A DNA stretch of 64,000 bases from Terebella lapidaria (GCA_949152475.1 OX424566.1:12175177-12239176); one strand, 5' to 3'. Counted from the stretch's first letter, positions 53,801 to 64,000 are shown. Program-made: numbers and translations. Notes: a model not told the origin generated them from the sequence alone.

Positions 53801-56149
53801 GGCCCGGAATCCGAAGCTATACGTACCCGGTTTCTTTTCCCCTGCGGGCTTGGGAGCCTCGCCACGGCCACGGCCTCGACCTCGACCGCGATCTCCTCGG
53901 GTGCTGCCGGCAGGGGCCCCACGAAAGGGCAGACCAGAGGCCCTGCCTCGGGCCCTGCCGCGGCCACGACCTGGCTGCTGCTGCGGCTGGGCTTGCTGTG
54001 TAGGGGGCTGAGGTTTCTTGAAAGCTGACACCATCTGCTGAGTGAGCCGTTCCAAAGACTTGGACTGGCTCAGGAGGGCGTTGGAGGTGGAAGACTTCGC
54101 AGCCTTTTCGTCCGCCTCCTTCTTCACCTCACGCAGGTCCGCTGAACGGTCCGGTAAGAGCAGGGAGGTGGGAGTCCCGGAGGTGGGGATGACCGGGTGC
54201 AGGACCCTCATGTCCGACATCAACTGGTCGGGAACCTCGAACCTCAGGGAGGACAGGAACGCGTCACGACGCCAGAGCTCAGACACCCAGAGTGCGTGGG
54301 AGTCTAGAGCAACCTTATCACCAACGCCCTTGCCGATCGAGGTCACCAGGGACGCGCAACTGAGAAGGGCCTCCGCGAGTTCATCCCGATCCAAATCCGG
54401 ATTGTTCAGTACTTGGTCGTGGCACTGTAAAATGGCTCTCTTGGTGGCCATGGAAAGCCAATCCATGGCAGAGTCTGTGGCCAGACCAACCCGCACGGTA
54501 TGCTGGAATTCGGCTAGCGCTCCCCAAGGAATGTCCACCGACTTGGGTTCCTTAAAGAAGGAAAAGTGGGGGTGGTGCCTCCTCAAGGTGGTCGGCCTGT
54601 CGTCCAGCTCCGACGAGGTGTAATAATCTGTAACAGACGGACGGGAAGGAAAGGCGCCTATCGCGGTCTTGTTCGTCCTGACCGTCTCCTCGATTCGCTC
54701 CTGCATGGAGCCACGGACTCCAGCCGAGAGGGGAAAACGTAGGGCGTCCTTCGACGGCCGTGGATGCTCCATCTCCGACGATATCATAGATCTCGCGACC
54801 TTCTTGACTGGCGGCGGAGCATGTTCTTCGGGCCACAAACCCGGGAGGACCCTCTTCACGAAGTCCAGCTTCTCTCCCCAAGACAAGGGGTCATCGGACT
54901 CGGACTGAGCGAGCTCCTGGTCGGACTCGGCCTTACGCTTCAGGGGCAGCGTAAGACCCGAAGGACCAGGCAACGGCTGAGCCGGTGGAGAAGATTCCCC
55001 ATCCGAGGGCGGGTCTTCCCTGGGAAGAGACGGAGAAGGAGGAGGAGGTGGCGGCTGTTGTGGCGGAGGGAACCTCGCCAGGAACTGTTGCCACTGTCCC
55101 AACATCTCGGCCCGAAAAGCCTCCAGTTCGCCCCTGAGGCGCTGCTCGGGCGGAACAGTAGGAGAAGTCCCCTGGACTGGAGAGTCGTGCGGCTCCGGCG
55201 GACCAGTGGACCCCTGGGCTACCTGGGCGAACGACATCATGCCCTGGCTCGAGGCAAAAGAGCAGACGGGAAGGGAAGAGAGAGGGGAGTCGTCCTGAAT
55301 ATCCTCGGCAATCTGAAAAATATGAACAGAATTATTACCGGAACAAACGGGTAAGCCTGGAAACAACGGGGTCCCAGAAACCCGTGGGTTTGGACAGCTC
55401 AAAACCATTGGCTCCCGGTCCCTACCGGCCACGGCTAAAGGGGCCACGGCCTGGGGTCCAGTTACCGGCGGGAACTCGGGAACCGGCGGCCGAAACACTG
55501 GCGTAACGGACCCGGACCGAAATCCGCCCTGGCTCTTGGGTTGAATCCCAGCCCCGGGGGCCGGAGCCCGACCCGGAGGGGGAAACAACACTCTCTGTCC
55601 AGAGGGATCCCGGGCGCAGGGAACCGTCGTGAGCCCGACGGAACCGGCAGACCCCGAAACCACACTCGGACACTGAAACCCAGGTCGTTCAGCCAGAGAA
55701 GCATGAGAACGAGGGGCCAGTAGAGAGGGAGCCAAAAGTGAGCCACACAAACCCGTAGGTTGTGGGGAAGTTAGGGTGCCGAGAGCCGAACGCGCGGCTC
55801 CCGGGACCCGTACCTGGCTGAAAGAAAATGACAATGATAAATCAAAACTTACAGCACAAACAGCATTGGTTAACTGCAAATCTAAACGCCGCTTGCGTTC
55901 CTCAGACGCCTTGGGACGCGGCCTGGCGCTATCAGAATCTGACGGGGAAGGGGGAGTAGGGCAACCAGCAAACCTGCGGGCCTGAATCTCCCGTAAGCCT
56001 TGAAGACAGAGTTTCCACTCGTCGATGGACCAAACCGCGCATAACTCACAGGTGGCTGAAGGACGGCAATAAACAGTGTCCCTACACTGCCAGCAGGCGT
56101 TATGAGCCTCCCACTTAGGAAGGTAGTGTTTGCAAACGATGCACTTCAT
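50801..56149 (-). CDS. DIRS copy B ORF1: gag-like protein and tyrosine recombinase in one frame
   Basis: 1782 codons with the same organisation as copy A ORF1: Cys-rich N-terminus, Pro/Ser-rich linker with in-frame donor and acceptor sites, gag core, RG-rich tail, a long stretch antiphase to RT, then the recombinase with GKRRSEL, KAHDVRAL, KSHNTF and SFYLREL all present. Gag residues ~200-770 differ from copy A at many positions, with small indels, while residues 1-200 and ~775-1782 are almost identical to it. Confidence 0.85.
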   Translation of the reverse strand: MKCIVCKHYLPKWEAHNACWQCRDTVYCRPSATCELCAVWSIDEWKLCLQGLREIQARRFAGCPTPPSPSDSDSARPRPKASEERKRRLDLQLTNAVCAVSFDLSLSFSFSQVRVPGAARSALGTLTSPQPTGLCGSLLAPSLLAPRSHASLAERPGFQCPSVVSGSAGSVGLTTVPCARDPSGQRVLFPPPGRAPAPGAGIQPKSQGGFRSGSVTPVFRPPVPEFPPVTGPQAVAPLAVAGRDREPMVLSCPNPRVSGTPLFPGLPVCSGNNSVHIFQIAEDIQDDSPLSSLPVCSFASSQGMMSFAQVAQGSTGPPEPHDSPVQGTSPTVPPEQRLRGELEAFRAEMLGQWQQFLARFPPPQQPPPPPPSPSLPREDPPSDGESSPPAQPLPGPSGLTLPLKRKAESDQELAQSESDDPLSWGEKLDFVKRVLPGLWPEEHAPPPVKKVARSMISSEMEHPRPSKDALRFPLSAGVRGSMQERIEETVRTNKTAIGAFPSRPSVTDYYTSSELDDRPTTLRRHHPHFSFFKEPKSVDIPWGALAEFQHTVRVGLATDSAMDWLSMATKRAILQCHDQVLNNPDLDRDELAEALLSCASLVTSIGKGVGDKVALDSHALWVSELWRRDAFLSSLRFEVPDQLMSDMRVLHPVIPTSGTPTSLLLPDRSADLREVKKEADEKAAKSSTSNALLSQSKSLERLTQQMVSAFKKPQPPTQQAQPQQQPGRGRGRARGRASGLPFRGAPAGSTRGDRGRGRGRGRGEAPKPAGEKKPGTYSFGFRAGSFARVSRRAAWSARFGRYSFLRRARRSSFNSVLERVGAARGLPLGRLDAPSRIRPEIREIATVIARPKGFHSSKRSRTPPCSPRGDNGDDRETSDRTCSRGHSRVLQRVVCGSQSVGGLETSDRSFSVEQVLNRADVFHGNAGASSFSHASRFVGGNDRSQRCLFPYSNETCSSQIPEISLSRPRMAVSGAPVRIIDSAVDFHHGGSGSPDSRPQAGDFYPPISRRLANPAPLSRNADRPSTVCGKSMLTDGVQNQPKKVRLVTASRLRLLGVSLSDYLRDCVADAGSSVKIIRAVRRLPSSHSTDGQTLAVPSRDAGVHGKVSSVGPPAHAAYAAASTLSMVPGHGRQIPARAGLSGSRFPSAMVAGSRQSAPRVVIPPAASIQARIYGCQYGRLGRSLGRQRGLGHLVFVSAGMAHKPVGTGGCVLGSQALGNTFPQSGCVGGHRQLHRCRLHQQAGRYEVPVAVPGRYRPPALVSRPGYFAFREAYPWSYECLGGPPLPEGPGPGHGVESCPQGIPISLRPMGHADGRFVCDPVEPQTSFVCVSHSRSHGHVSGCDVDVLGGHVRVCLPPSGVVGQGDRQVSDSPVSPPADCSVSTAEVVVPGPSGVDSRLPSSASGSVGPPQTTSLQHVSSGSRKSEASCLDIVERCFRKKGFSREVSARIARSNRKSSLAVYQSKWTSFCAWCRRRKVSPFRVDAPLISEFLLEKFNEGRAPSTIAGYRTAIAKTLKPKLGIDFGHDQGLTALINSFEIERPKARNPVPEWDLSLVLNVLRKDPFEPLERASLKLLTFKTVFLLALASGKRRSELHALSFSKVKWKSDGSSVLLGVIPSFLAKTQLAGTPLLSFSIPALTPSLGPGLEEDAKLCPVRALRIYVNRTRELHLGKRLLFVSYLKDFPNDIRPATISSWIKKCVRFCYEKSQAKKSTGFRVKAHDVRALAASLAFTNKVSLNDVMSACTWKSHNTFTSFYLRELAWEDDSGLQLGRLVAAERVVQL
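51691..53967 (-). CDS. DIRS copy B ORF2: reverse transcriptase / RNase H
   Basis: 758 codons nested in ORF1 in the +1 frame. All RT and RNase H motifs of copy A are present ([42 protein letters not shown]). Beyond the first ~45 residues I noticed only one difference from copy A (MRPM for MRPI). The first 45 residues, which overlap the gag tail, differ clearly. Confidence 0.92.
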   Translation of the reverse strand: MAAAGPEAGPLVCPFVGPLPAAPEEIAVEVEAVAVARLPSPQGKRNRVRIASDSGPDPLLECREELHGQLVSVDIPSSDEPVGARLILFWKEWERLGACPWVVSTLRRGFGLKFEKLPPLSPVPRGFTLPNDPERRRVLHEEITAMIEKQAIEPAPGDTPGFYSVLFVVPKASGGWRPVIDLSPLNKFLIVPTFSMETPEQVRSVMPRDSWVVTIDLKDAYFHIPMKPAVRKYLRFLYLGRVWQFRALPFGLSTAPWIFTMVAREVQILAHKRGIFIHQYLDDWLIRHHCRETLIVQAQFVVNLCSRMGFKINQKKSDLSPRRDFVFLGYRYQTTSETVLPTLDRQSKLSVLSEGFLRRIPQTARRWQSLLGMLASTEKLVPLGRLHMRPMQRHLHSQWSQVTGDRSQLVQVSPEVVSHLQWWLDPVNLLRGSSFRRPLPSRHVFTDASMDGWGAHWDDSEVSGTWSSSQQEWHINLLELEAVFLALRHWETHFLNQAVLVATDNSTVVAYINKQGGTKSQSLCQAAIDLLLWCHDRGISLFARHIPGHMNVWADRLSRRGQVQAMEWSLAPRVFQSLCGLWGTPMVDLFATRWNHKLPSFVSPIPDPTAMSVDAMSTSWEGMYAYAYPPAVLLDKVIAKFRTHQCRLLLIAPCLPQRSWFPDLLELIVDFPRQLPDRWDLLKQPRSSMFHQAPASLKLHAWILSSDVSERRDFQGRCPLGSPDQIENLLWQSTNRSGLPSVLGVVAGRLVLSESMLP
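55313..55852 (-). other. Exitron-like in-frame segment of gag, copy B
   Basis: Donor GTAAGT at 55852 (after codon 99) and acceptor TTTTTCAG ending at 55313, both phase 0, bracket 540 nt. Its distal half differs in sequence from copy A, yet the length is the same. Confidence 0.45.
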
Positions 56150-56397
56150 ATCTGAAACATATCAAACATCGAAGTACAAACGGGCGATAATGGGGGAAGG
56201 AAAGGGGCCTGGGGAGGCTTTACCATTTCCTCCCAAAAAAATCGCAAATCACTAACTCTAAGCTAGTCTAACAACGAAAGAACGATCTACTGAAGAAAAA
56301 GCTGTGCAAAGAACAGCCTAAAGACGATCGTAGACGTGAAGAAATTCGACTTTGAATGCCGAAAGCAAGACTTGCTGCACATCCAACAATGGAGGAG

Positions 56398-56606
56398 CAA
56401 ATTAATGGCGGTTAAGGTCAATCATATGACCGGTGTGACGTCACATCTACACCGCGGGGAATCTGAGATGTGTGAGAGTAATTTCCTTCAATTTCGAGTT
56501 CGAGATGGATGTCAGGAATTTTGAGAAAATTCTTGTGACATTCATTTCTCTCTCCTCTTCTTTGAATGCCAAGGTAAGATTACCCAAAGAGTTTATTATA
56601 GAGGTA
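56398..56606 (-). repeat. DIRS copy B left inverted terminal repeat (core)
   Basis: Partner of 50110-50318; followed outward by the left-specific tip to 56624. Confidence 0.9.
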
Positions 56607-56624
56607 GTGGTATGGCAATAAATA

Positions 56625-57018
56625 GCACCAATTTAACACTCATAGACATATTCACTATGGACATTCTTACTGTATGTTTTGCGGAATCGGCATGAACCAA
56701 CAAGTTTGTACAGGCTTAGCCACCATTCAGTATCAACCATATGTTTATGGCTGACATTTCGTCCAAGTCATAACGTTCAACAATCCTTCAAAAAGTACAC
56801 ATATTTCACACAATCATGCAATAAGGCTAAAGTTCTTCACCCACATTTTTATCACATAAACGTCCATCTGCATAAGATTGAAACGCAGCATCTATGATGC
56901 TCCATGTATGTGCATAACACAAAAAAATGTCACAAATGTATATCAAAATCCTGAATATGATGGACGGCTGAGAAGGCACTAGTCGTTGAATTGGTCCACG
57001 GATAAACACAAGCATATT
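56625..57018 (-). other. SWT1 3' flank up to DIRS copy B
   Basis: 394 bp between the SWT1 stop codon and the left tip of DIRS copy B. I see no AATAAA on the minus strand here, so the SWT1 3' UTR may use a variant signal or run into the DIRS element. Confidence 0.4.
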
Positions 57019-60000
57019 TCAGGTAATGCCTGTGACTTCGTTGATGGCATTCTGGACCAGACTGCTCTCTCCAGCACTGAGGTAGGAATTACACTCGGAT
57101 ATTCCACTCATCAGGGACTCCAGCTGAGCCAAACCGTTTTGTAGTATCACTCTGAACGAAAAACAATTTTGACATTTAGCTGCATGACTTGAACTGCAGG
57201 CAAATATTTCTAAGTTTCTCTGAGTATTCATTGAATTTGAACTATGACTGATAAAGTTGAAATTTTCACATAGTATCGGTACAAATGTACTGTGCTTTCA
57301 ATCACATTACCTTCGACTTTTGTCATCATAAATCTTTATATATTCAGGTGTGAGCCCTTTCCAGCCTGAAAGTCCGTAATGGCCTGCGAATGACTCAAGC
57401 GCACGACAGAGCGCCGAGTATCGATCCACGGCCGTGTCCTCATCTGGATCGAAGGACAGCATCTCTGAGTAGAGTTTGTGTATCAAGGCCACTTTTTGAC
57501 AGAATACAGCAAACTCCTGAACATCTTGAACTCGAGTCGGGTTGCCAATCAGTTTGGACTGCAGACGAGTTGAAGTTTCCGTTCTGAAAATGTTCAATTT
57601 TGAAAGAGAGAACATTGATTATTGATAAACCAGGATATACAGGGGAACATACACAACCTTTCATTGGAGATCACTCTTGATATTTAGAACCACTCAAAAT
57701 GTTGACATTGTAATGTAAACCAAACATCAACTTGAGATCTCTTTTTTTTTGCCATTACAGGTGGTGTAGAAGCAGCTTTTCATCATCATAGAGTTCAAGC
57801 TTAATACTGCTCAATACTGAATAGGCCTGCATTATTTCAACAATACATACCGGTACAAGTAAAATGCAAATAACAAAATTGTTAAACGAGAATTTTCCGA
57901 CACTAACGATATGTTGAGGATCTGTTCCCAGACGACCTGGAACGAATCCTGAACAATCTTGATCACAGTTTGATGGTCGGAATCCATGACTGGGGAATTC
58001 CGATTTGTCTCGCGAAGGTGAGAGAGTATTTCACTGTCCGATAAACCCCTTGTGGTGGCTGTTCTCAACAGGAGAGAGATCTTTTCCAACTTGTTGGTCG
58101 TCTGCACCAAACAGCTATTACTGTTTTGGAGAGAAGTAGTCACATCAAGTTTTTATTTCTCCATTTTTTGCAAACCATTTCGTAATTTTCATTATGTGTA
58201 TCATAATGTTCTCCTAATAAAATTATAGATGAACAATGTCCCTCTTCAATGAATCACAGCAAATTAACAAAACTTACACATTCATTTTAAAAATTTCGGA
58301 AATATATTCACATCTAAAACTCACCCAACATTGTCCATGAACTTGTTGCACAAAGCTAAACTTTGCCTCACAAATTCTTGTATATACGTCCATGACAACA
58401 TATCTGTGGACACAGTGTCAATTATTATTACATCATAATGCACAAGTGCATGTTCATCATAACGGCAGTAAAATCAAGATATCATACAGTACCACTTTTA
58501 TTCTTTAAAGAGGCGAGGAGGTCCTCAACATAACATAGATTTGGTCGGCCAAATATCTCTTGAAATACCGCAATCCAGTGTCTAAACAGAATCGAACAGT
58601 AATATTTTCATACAAATAATGTTTATTTACAATGAAAGAAGTGATATGCCAAGTTAAGACGAATGTTTTTTCTTGCAATTTTGCTAAACATCCACAGGTA
58701 TAAAAATGAAAATGTTTCAACCTAATAATTGGCGAAATGTGACTTACTTTTTATAGCATAACAGAATGTCTTCCAAGGTCCAAGGGGGCTTCCTGAAGAC
58801 AATCTGAATCCTGAAAATGAAAAATTTCGACCATCATAGTTCAAATTTTATTAATGTACACTAAAGAAATCTTTCTCACAGCTGGCACTTTGAGTCGTCA
58901 GTGCTAAATTGGTGTTCATTGTTCAATACAATTCAAGTGAATAGGGCCTACCAGAGATCTTCATAGATTTTCTTCATGTTCAGTTCAAGAATAGTTCCCA
59001 GACTCTCCACCAGGGTGCACTGGACATCAGACATCACTTGCTCTTTCTACAATTGTGATAAAACGACACCAACAAAATATCAGTTGTTGCTCCAACAAAT
59101 TCTACTCATATAATGTACTGATACTAAATCTAAATTGAAAGGCTGGAGCACATGTCGGACAAAGTGGGCAGCTTTTGATCACCCTTTTATAATATAGCCA
59201 AATCATAATGTACCCAATAAGGCACAGCATGGCTCTGCAGACTGTGTTGCACCTAATTCCTTTTCTAAAAATGGAGAATCATAAATGAAAGGGCTTGATA
59301 AAATTAAAACAAACCACGTTTTCCGTTGGTACCGGACTTGAGCTCTCCTTTCTCGAGTGTTGTTGTTTTGTCATCTCATTAGATGTGTTATCACAAACAC
59401 CACTGTTATAGTCTAGTCTTTGAGCAGATATCTGATACGATGACTCGCCTTGCTGAGTTTCGAAATAAGGCACTTGAATTTGGTCTCTTTGTAGACTGTC
59501 ATGATGCAATGTCGAGGTATTTTTGTTGATTTCTTGAGCTATGGGATCTGATGTTAATGCCACATCCATCAAATTACCTCTGCCACATTCAAGTTTAGGG
59601 TCAAGGTTAAGTTCCGTACTGGAATTTGTGAAGCCAGCTCCACTGAAAGGCTTGAAAACTGACTGGGAGTCTATGGACTTTGCTCCTACAGGCATCTGGC
59701 CCAATTCGAGGCCGTCAGATTTTGAATTCCGAGTTCTATCCAGCAAAGATTTGGGGAGGTTCGACGCAGACACACTGTTGACAATCGAGTCTGTTGACAT
59801 TTTGTTGACCACAGGTGAGTTTTGTGTTGAATGTGTTGGTTGTCTAGTTGATGTTTTGGGCCCCTGACTTGGCTCCTTCAAAATCCAGTTTTTTAAACTC
59901 TGAAAATGCAGATATATTTGTCCACAAATTTCTGAAAACATGACTGGAATCTTGCCAAAGGTGAAGTTCTCTATTGAATTCTGACATTACCTTTTCACTG

Positions 60001-63000
60001 TGAACGGGAACTTCCAGGATAATCGCTTTACTCCTCAGATGAACATCTCCGGTCAGTAACACCACCTCACTACCTGTCTCTGCAAAAAATATATCCAATA
60101 AAGAAACGTTTTTTAATGATCGACACTGAATTTGATTACCTTTAGAAGGTATTTATATACATGTATGCTGTTGAGGCTACAAGCTTTGACGTGCTTTAGT
60201 GTCTTCGTGTACCTTTGTGTTTCCACTGTATGCAGCACTGAAGGACTTTGTCATCATTATTCATGATATCACCCAGTTCATCCATCTTCACAGAGGCCTG
60301 AAATATATGTATTAAAAACTTCATACAAATACATTAGCTATATATGTATACAATGTTCATGTATATATATACAAATACATCAGGGCAGCATTTGATGAGA
60401 AAAACAATGTGTAGCGTTAGACAACAGAAGTCAGATTTTCTATCGTTCTTTCCTTGCAAACATTCTGTGCCACTAAATGTGCATTTGAATAATCAACAAA
60501 TGAGTTAAAGGAATGGAGAGCTTCCGAACGATAATCTTAGACAGATCCAATAAATTTCCACGTGCATGCTGACCTCAGAAGGTTTCTGACCAATCAGCTG
60601 AGGGTGTCGAACCTCCAAATGACTGTGTAGATACTGGACGGCCAGCCACGCTTTCTCTTGTGTGGTTTTGGTCTGTGGAGGGGAGTATGTGCTGGATTTA
60701 TAAATATCAACATTTCTTTGAAATTTCTAGCTATTGCTGCTGTAAAATGTGAAAAGTTTACAGTGTTTGTATGCAGTTAGGTGAAAACATTTATTCAAAA
60801 ATATGGTAAAGTCTTTGTTATAAATGTAGACCAGTTATAATCAAATTTTCAATGATTTACCACAAGGTTCTTTTTGTTGTCTTTTATGAAGTCCAGCTCA
60901 GTCATGACCACCCAAGGTATGATAAAACACGGTGGTCTGCGACCTGCAAATATATACACGTAATCACATTGTATTGTGCTCAAATTTAGTGCACAATCAA
61001 GCAATATATGGATAGCTGGAACTACATACATTTGTTGCTTTCAGGGGTGATAAATTCATTGCCTTTTTGTCATTAGTAGGCTCACTCACCAGGGATTCGG
61101 ACACCTTTGAGCCATGCCAGGAAATCCAACGAGTTGAGCAGAACATTTGTGTCGATAACTACATAAAACGGCTGTGAAACAGAATCATATCCTCACGATA
61201 CAAATCAAGTTGTGCGTGGTTTCACAAGACAGACATCAATTTAGAAATATATGGTAATTTCATACAATGTTTTCAATAGAAATTGCACTAACTATATCAT
61301 GCTGTGAGTTGATGGTAGATGGCGCTCCTGTGGTAACCTGAGCCTCCAAAAATCTCTCGGTCAGTCGACCTGTGGCTTGCTATTAAAATCATACAATACC
61401 ATCATATTGTACAGTACTGATCACATTTAATTAGCAGGTACCTACTTATATAGTGCATATGTAGTATATGTTCTATATGAATTCTGACTTTTTCCCAAGT
61501 GTCAGTAAAATTCAAAGAAAGCAAATTATCACATTAAAACAACAAATCCCTGAGCAGACACAATTTTCCAGCTGGAAAACTCACTTGCATCTGGACGCTC
61601 CCCAGATCTTTTCTGACATCACTGATCTGTAAACGTACAAGTTCCACATGTCGTCATCATGATCATGTGAATTAAAACGTGGCATTTTAAAATGAACGTG
61701 ATTGAAGGTGAAGGTCAAAAATAATATTACTTCTTCTTTGCTAAAACCGAAATGCTTAATAAATGTTCTCAGACTCACATCAGTCAGCAACCGGAGATAT
61801 TCCTCTGGATAACCCTCGGCCTCCATGTCCTCCTCCTGGCTGTGACTGTGGCTGGGTGCTGGAAAGTAAAACATTTCACAGTATTGAATGGAAGCTTTGG
61901 GTACCTGAAACTATATTGACTTTTAAGATATGTATATAATATTCTCAACTCCATAATTTTGAATGTAGAACCTGCACTCACATTTATCTCTGCTAATTTC
62001 AATCTGCTGCGGTATTTCTGCAGGGGTTCCAAAGTTCGGGGATTTCCTCAAACTGGGCGAGAAAAGATCCTTTCCCGATGAAGAGGAAGTGTTGGCGATA
62101 TTTGCTGCTGCTTTCTGGATTTCTAAAAATTTCAATTTAGTTGCCTGTGGCTTCCCAATGACCTTCGCCTCTGACCTTGGCAAGGGACGACTTCGATCCG
62201 ATACATTTTTCAACTCTTCCAAAGATGAATTGACTTTCAATCTTGCTTTGGGCAATCCAGATAGGTTCCTGATTCCTCGGCCCCTTGGAGGACCTGCTCC
62301 TTGATGCTTACCATCACTGTCATTTTCTGCACAAAACGTTTTAGGTTTTGCAACTAGGCAATGCACCTTTTTCCTAGGCTCACTGCTTTTCACAGTCAAT
62401 TTGACACTGGGTTGTTTCCCCTTCTCTGCTTGCTTCTGAACATTGGCACACTCCGAAGAAAACCTCACTTTTTTCTCAGGTGCAGACTTTGAAAAAGTGT
62501 TTTTGAACCCTCTTTTTGTCACAACAGCATCCGGTTTAGCTTTTTTCACAGACGATTCGTCATCACTCGAGTCACATGACCTCTTCAGAGACTTCTCGTC
62601 TTTTGATTTTTTTGTAGAACACGATGCTTTTTCAGGTTTGAATTGAGTCGAGTTGAGCAGCTCTCGTTCCTTCAACCTTCGTTGACCAATCAAGATTGTT
62701 CGTTGCTGGCAATTTTTCTTCTTGTCTGCTGATTCCTCTTCCTTTTTCTTCTGCAATGAATTCAGTTTGCTATCACTATTACATGCAACCATATAATAAA
62801 TAACACTTTAGCAAAAATATGAACAAAAACCTAATTTTAAAATACATTCTATTTCCATTGATGACCTTTCTTTTTAAAATTGAAAATTAGAATTTGTGTA
62901 ATAATGTTCACATTATATTTTTGGTGCAGTAACGACTTGCTACTAACAAGAATGTTGATTTCATCATCAATCGTTGGCCGTTTCCACTGAGACACCTGGA

Positions 63001-63235
63001 GTTCCTTGTTGTAATAATATTCCTTTTGTTTCGTTCTCGACAGGAGTTTCACCCAACCAGGAAGCAGCGGCTCCTCAGGCTCCTCCCCTTTTTCATTGGC
63101 CCCGCCTCCAGATGATCCAAGTTCCTTTCCTACATTCCTATTGGCTGCTGCCTTTCCTGTCTGTACTTTGGCCCCGCCTCTTTTTCTACTGCCCCCTCTT
63201 CCTTTATCCAACAGCTTGGTTCGTGCCTCTGACAT
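57019..63235 (-). CDS. SWT1: Transcriptional protein SWT1 (WW plus PIN-domain RNA endonuclease)
   Basis: Eighteen exons, 5' to 3': 62948-63235, 61982-62750, 61779-61858, 61585-61626, 61293-61379, 61090-61171, 60861-60943, 60574-60672, 60213-60297, 59991-60079, 59315-59899, 58952-59046, 58748-58810, 58493-58581, 58325-58403, 57908-58120, 57311-57583, 57019-57151. The frame is continuous; about 1077 residues (human protein about 900). SWT1 is a nuclear endoribonuclease in mRNP quality control. A WW domain lies at residues ~57-88 (LPGW to SQWKRP). A long basic disordered region follows, then a PIN domain at ~422-570 with acidic residues D429 (VVIDTN), E465 (VMTELD) and D550 (LLTGD). Exon 11 is a 195-residue low-complexity insert, and the C-terminal helical region includes KPPWTLEDIL. 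The donor of exon 11 (GTTTGT) is weak and is the least certain junction. Confidence 0.92.
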
Positions 63236-63387
63236 GATTGATTACCTATATGAAAACAAAAACAAAAATTCCAAATCAATATATTTACATCTATCTGGCT
63301 TGCATTTCTGAAGATGAAGAGCATGTACTGAGTATGGCGCTATACTGAATCTATACAACTTTGTAAAGCGCTGTGCACAGTGACAAG

Positions 63388-63780
63388 TAAGGGTGCCACG
63401 ACTAGGCGAGTTACAATCGTTGACGGTTACAATTTGACGAGTACTCTGTCACAGATTTGTGGCACAGTTACTCGAGTGTCGTTATTTATCTGCTTTGAGA
63501 ACGCTTAATCAGCAAAAATCAGTGAAATGTGACTCTTTCATTAGATTGTCATGGTTCGTTTTCATGAAATCAAGCCTATCAGCTGCCTGCATCCATTTTT
63601 ATACTCCCATATAACGATTCTCACGCTCGTAGAAAGTCGTTCATGTTCGGTAAACATCGTTCAAAAACTCTAGTTGCCGATTTTCCAACAATTAGGCTGT
63701 ATAAAGTTTGGTGTTTGGTCACGGTCCGGTTACTGGAAAACGAGTACTCGGTCACAGAAACCGTACTCGTGGCACCACTA
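63388..63780. mobile_element. Possible MITE with GGTGCCACGA ends
   Basis: AAGGGTGCCACGACTAGGCG at the left is mirrored by GTACTCGTGGCACCACTAG at the right. The interior repeats GAGTACTCGGTCACAG-like words in both orientations. The GTGCCACGA ends are reminiscent of hAT-type non-autonomous elements, but an 8-bp target duplication was not found. Confidence 0.5.
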
Positions 63781-63797
63781 GGGCCTAGGGGGAAGGA

Positions 63798-63819
63798 GGG
63801 GGGGGGGGGGGGGGGGGGG
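63798..63819 (+). repeat. G22 homopolymer
   Basis: Uninterrupted run of about 22 G, the longest in the window, flanked by further short G runs. Confidence 0.9.
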
Positions 63820-64000
63820 TGTAGACGTCTTAGTTGGAAACAGTCTGGTCGAATCGAATGCGAAATGCGCGCAGACAGACTCGAACTTCATTTTTGCCAG
63901 TTAAAACAGTTCGTTTTAGTTTTCCTTGCTTCACCTCAAGCTTGAGCAATCAGTAATGACAAAACCGAAACTGAAAAATCTGGTTTCCATCGTTTGCAAC

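Larger units (their letters stand above)
50069..56624 (-). mobile_element. DIRS-like YR retrotransposon, copy B, apparently intact
   Basis: 6556 bp, same family and layout as copy A but on the opposite strand. The left tip is at 56624 (TATTTATTGCC on the minus strand) and the right tip at 50069. ORFs are unbroken. The sequence is nearly identical to copy A from the RT gene to the right end and in the 5' third, but clearly diverged in the middle of gag. It lies about 395 bp downstream of the SWT1 stop codon. Confidence 0.92.
63236..64000. other. SWT1 upstream region
   Basis: No gene recognised. It contains the inverted-repeat element at 63388-63780 and a G22 run at 63798-63819. The SWT1 promoter is expected within the first few hundred bases. 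SWT1 exon 1 itself contains two CCCCGCCTC GC-box-like words and ATTGG, so promoter elements may extend into coding sequence. Confidence 0.4.

Noticed and set aside
53595..54011. Antisense ORFs over the DIRS elements (also 9257-9640, 52240-52668, 10567-10995)
   Set aside because: They are complements of GC-rich gag and RT coding sequence with no recognisable domain.

Overview
The window is nuclear DNA of an animal, most likely a marine invertebrate. The genes are intron-rich with GT-AG junctions and short introns, intergenic DNA is AT-rich with many TACATGTA-type words and long poly-G/C runs, and there are three DIRS-type tyrosine-recombinase retrotransposons. I cannot name the phylum from sequence alone; echinoderm, hemichordate, lancelet, brachiopod and mollusc all remain possible. 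No tRNA, rRNA, CRISPR or bacterial-style operon was seen.

Layout: (1) 537-6296 (+) is a complete 13-exon PMPCA gene, the alpha subunit of the mitochondrial processing peptidase. (2) 6608-13167 (+) is an apparently intact DIRS element (copy A), lying between the PMPCA polyadenylation signal and the 3' end of the next gene. (3) 14729-41004 (-) is a complete 36-exon laminin chain of about 2148 residues. It has LN, five LE repeats, an LF (IV type B) domain, more LE repeats, an L4 (IV type A) domain, more LE repeats and a coiled coil, with no LG domains. Having both domain-IV types in a chain without LG is unlike the standard beta or gamma chain. An intron of this gene holds a decayed DIRS of another subfamily (copy C, 20695-27409, -). 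Upstream of the signal peptide is an array of inverted CCAAT boxes at about 30-bp spacing. (4) 41437-50068 is intergenic, with tandem repeats and a decayed repeat-family pseudogene. (5) 50069-56624 (-) is a second apparently intact DIRS (copy B), inverted relative to copy A. (6) 57019-63235 (-) is a complete 18-exon SWT1 gene encoding a WW plus PIN-domain RNA endonuclease.

The DIRS copies show the full family plan: inverted terminal repeats with unequal tips, and an internal complementary region that joins the complements of both tips, as needed to template a circular intermediate. In A and B one unbroken frame of about 1780 codons runs gag, then across the whole RT/RNase H gene in another frame, then into the tyrosine recombinase. 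All three copies also carry a phase-0 GT-AG pair bracketing an in-frame segment of gag (540, 540 and 768 nt), so gag may contain an exitron-like optional intron.

The host genes have unrelated jobs (mitochondrial import, basement membrane, nuclear mRNA surveillance), so the neighbourhood looks accidental. The two inverted DIRS copies flank the laminin gene and could promote inversion of it. Exon coordinates were worked out by hand from splice signals and reading phase; all three gene models keep a continuous frame from start to stop.
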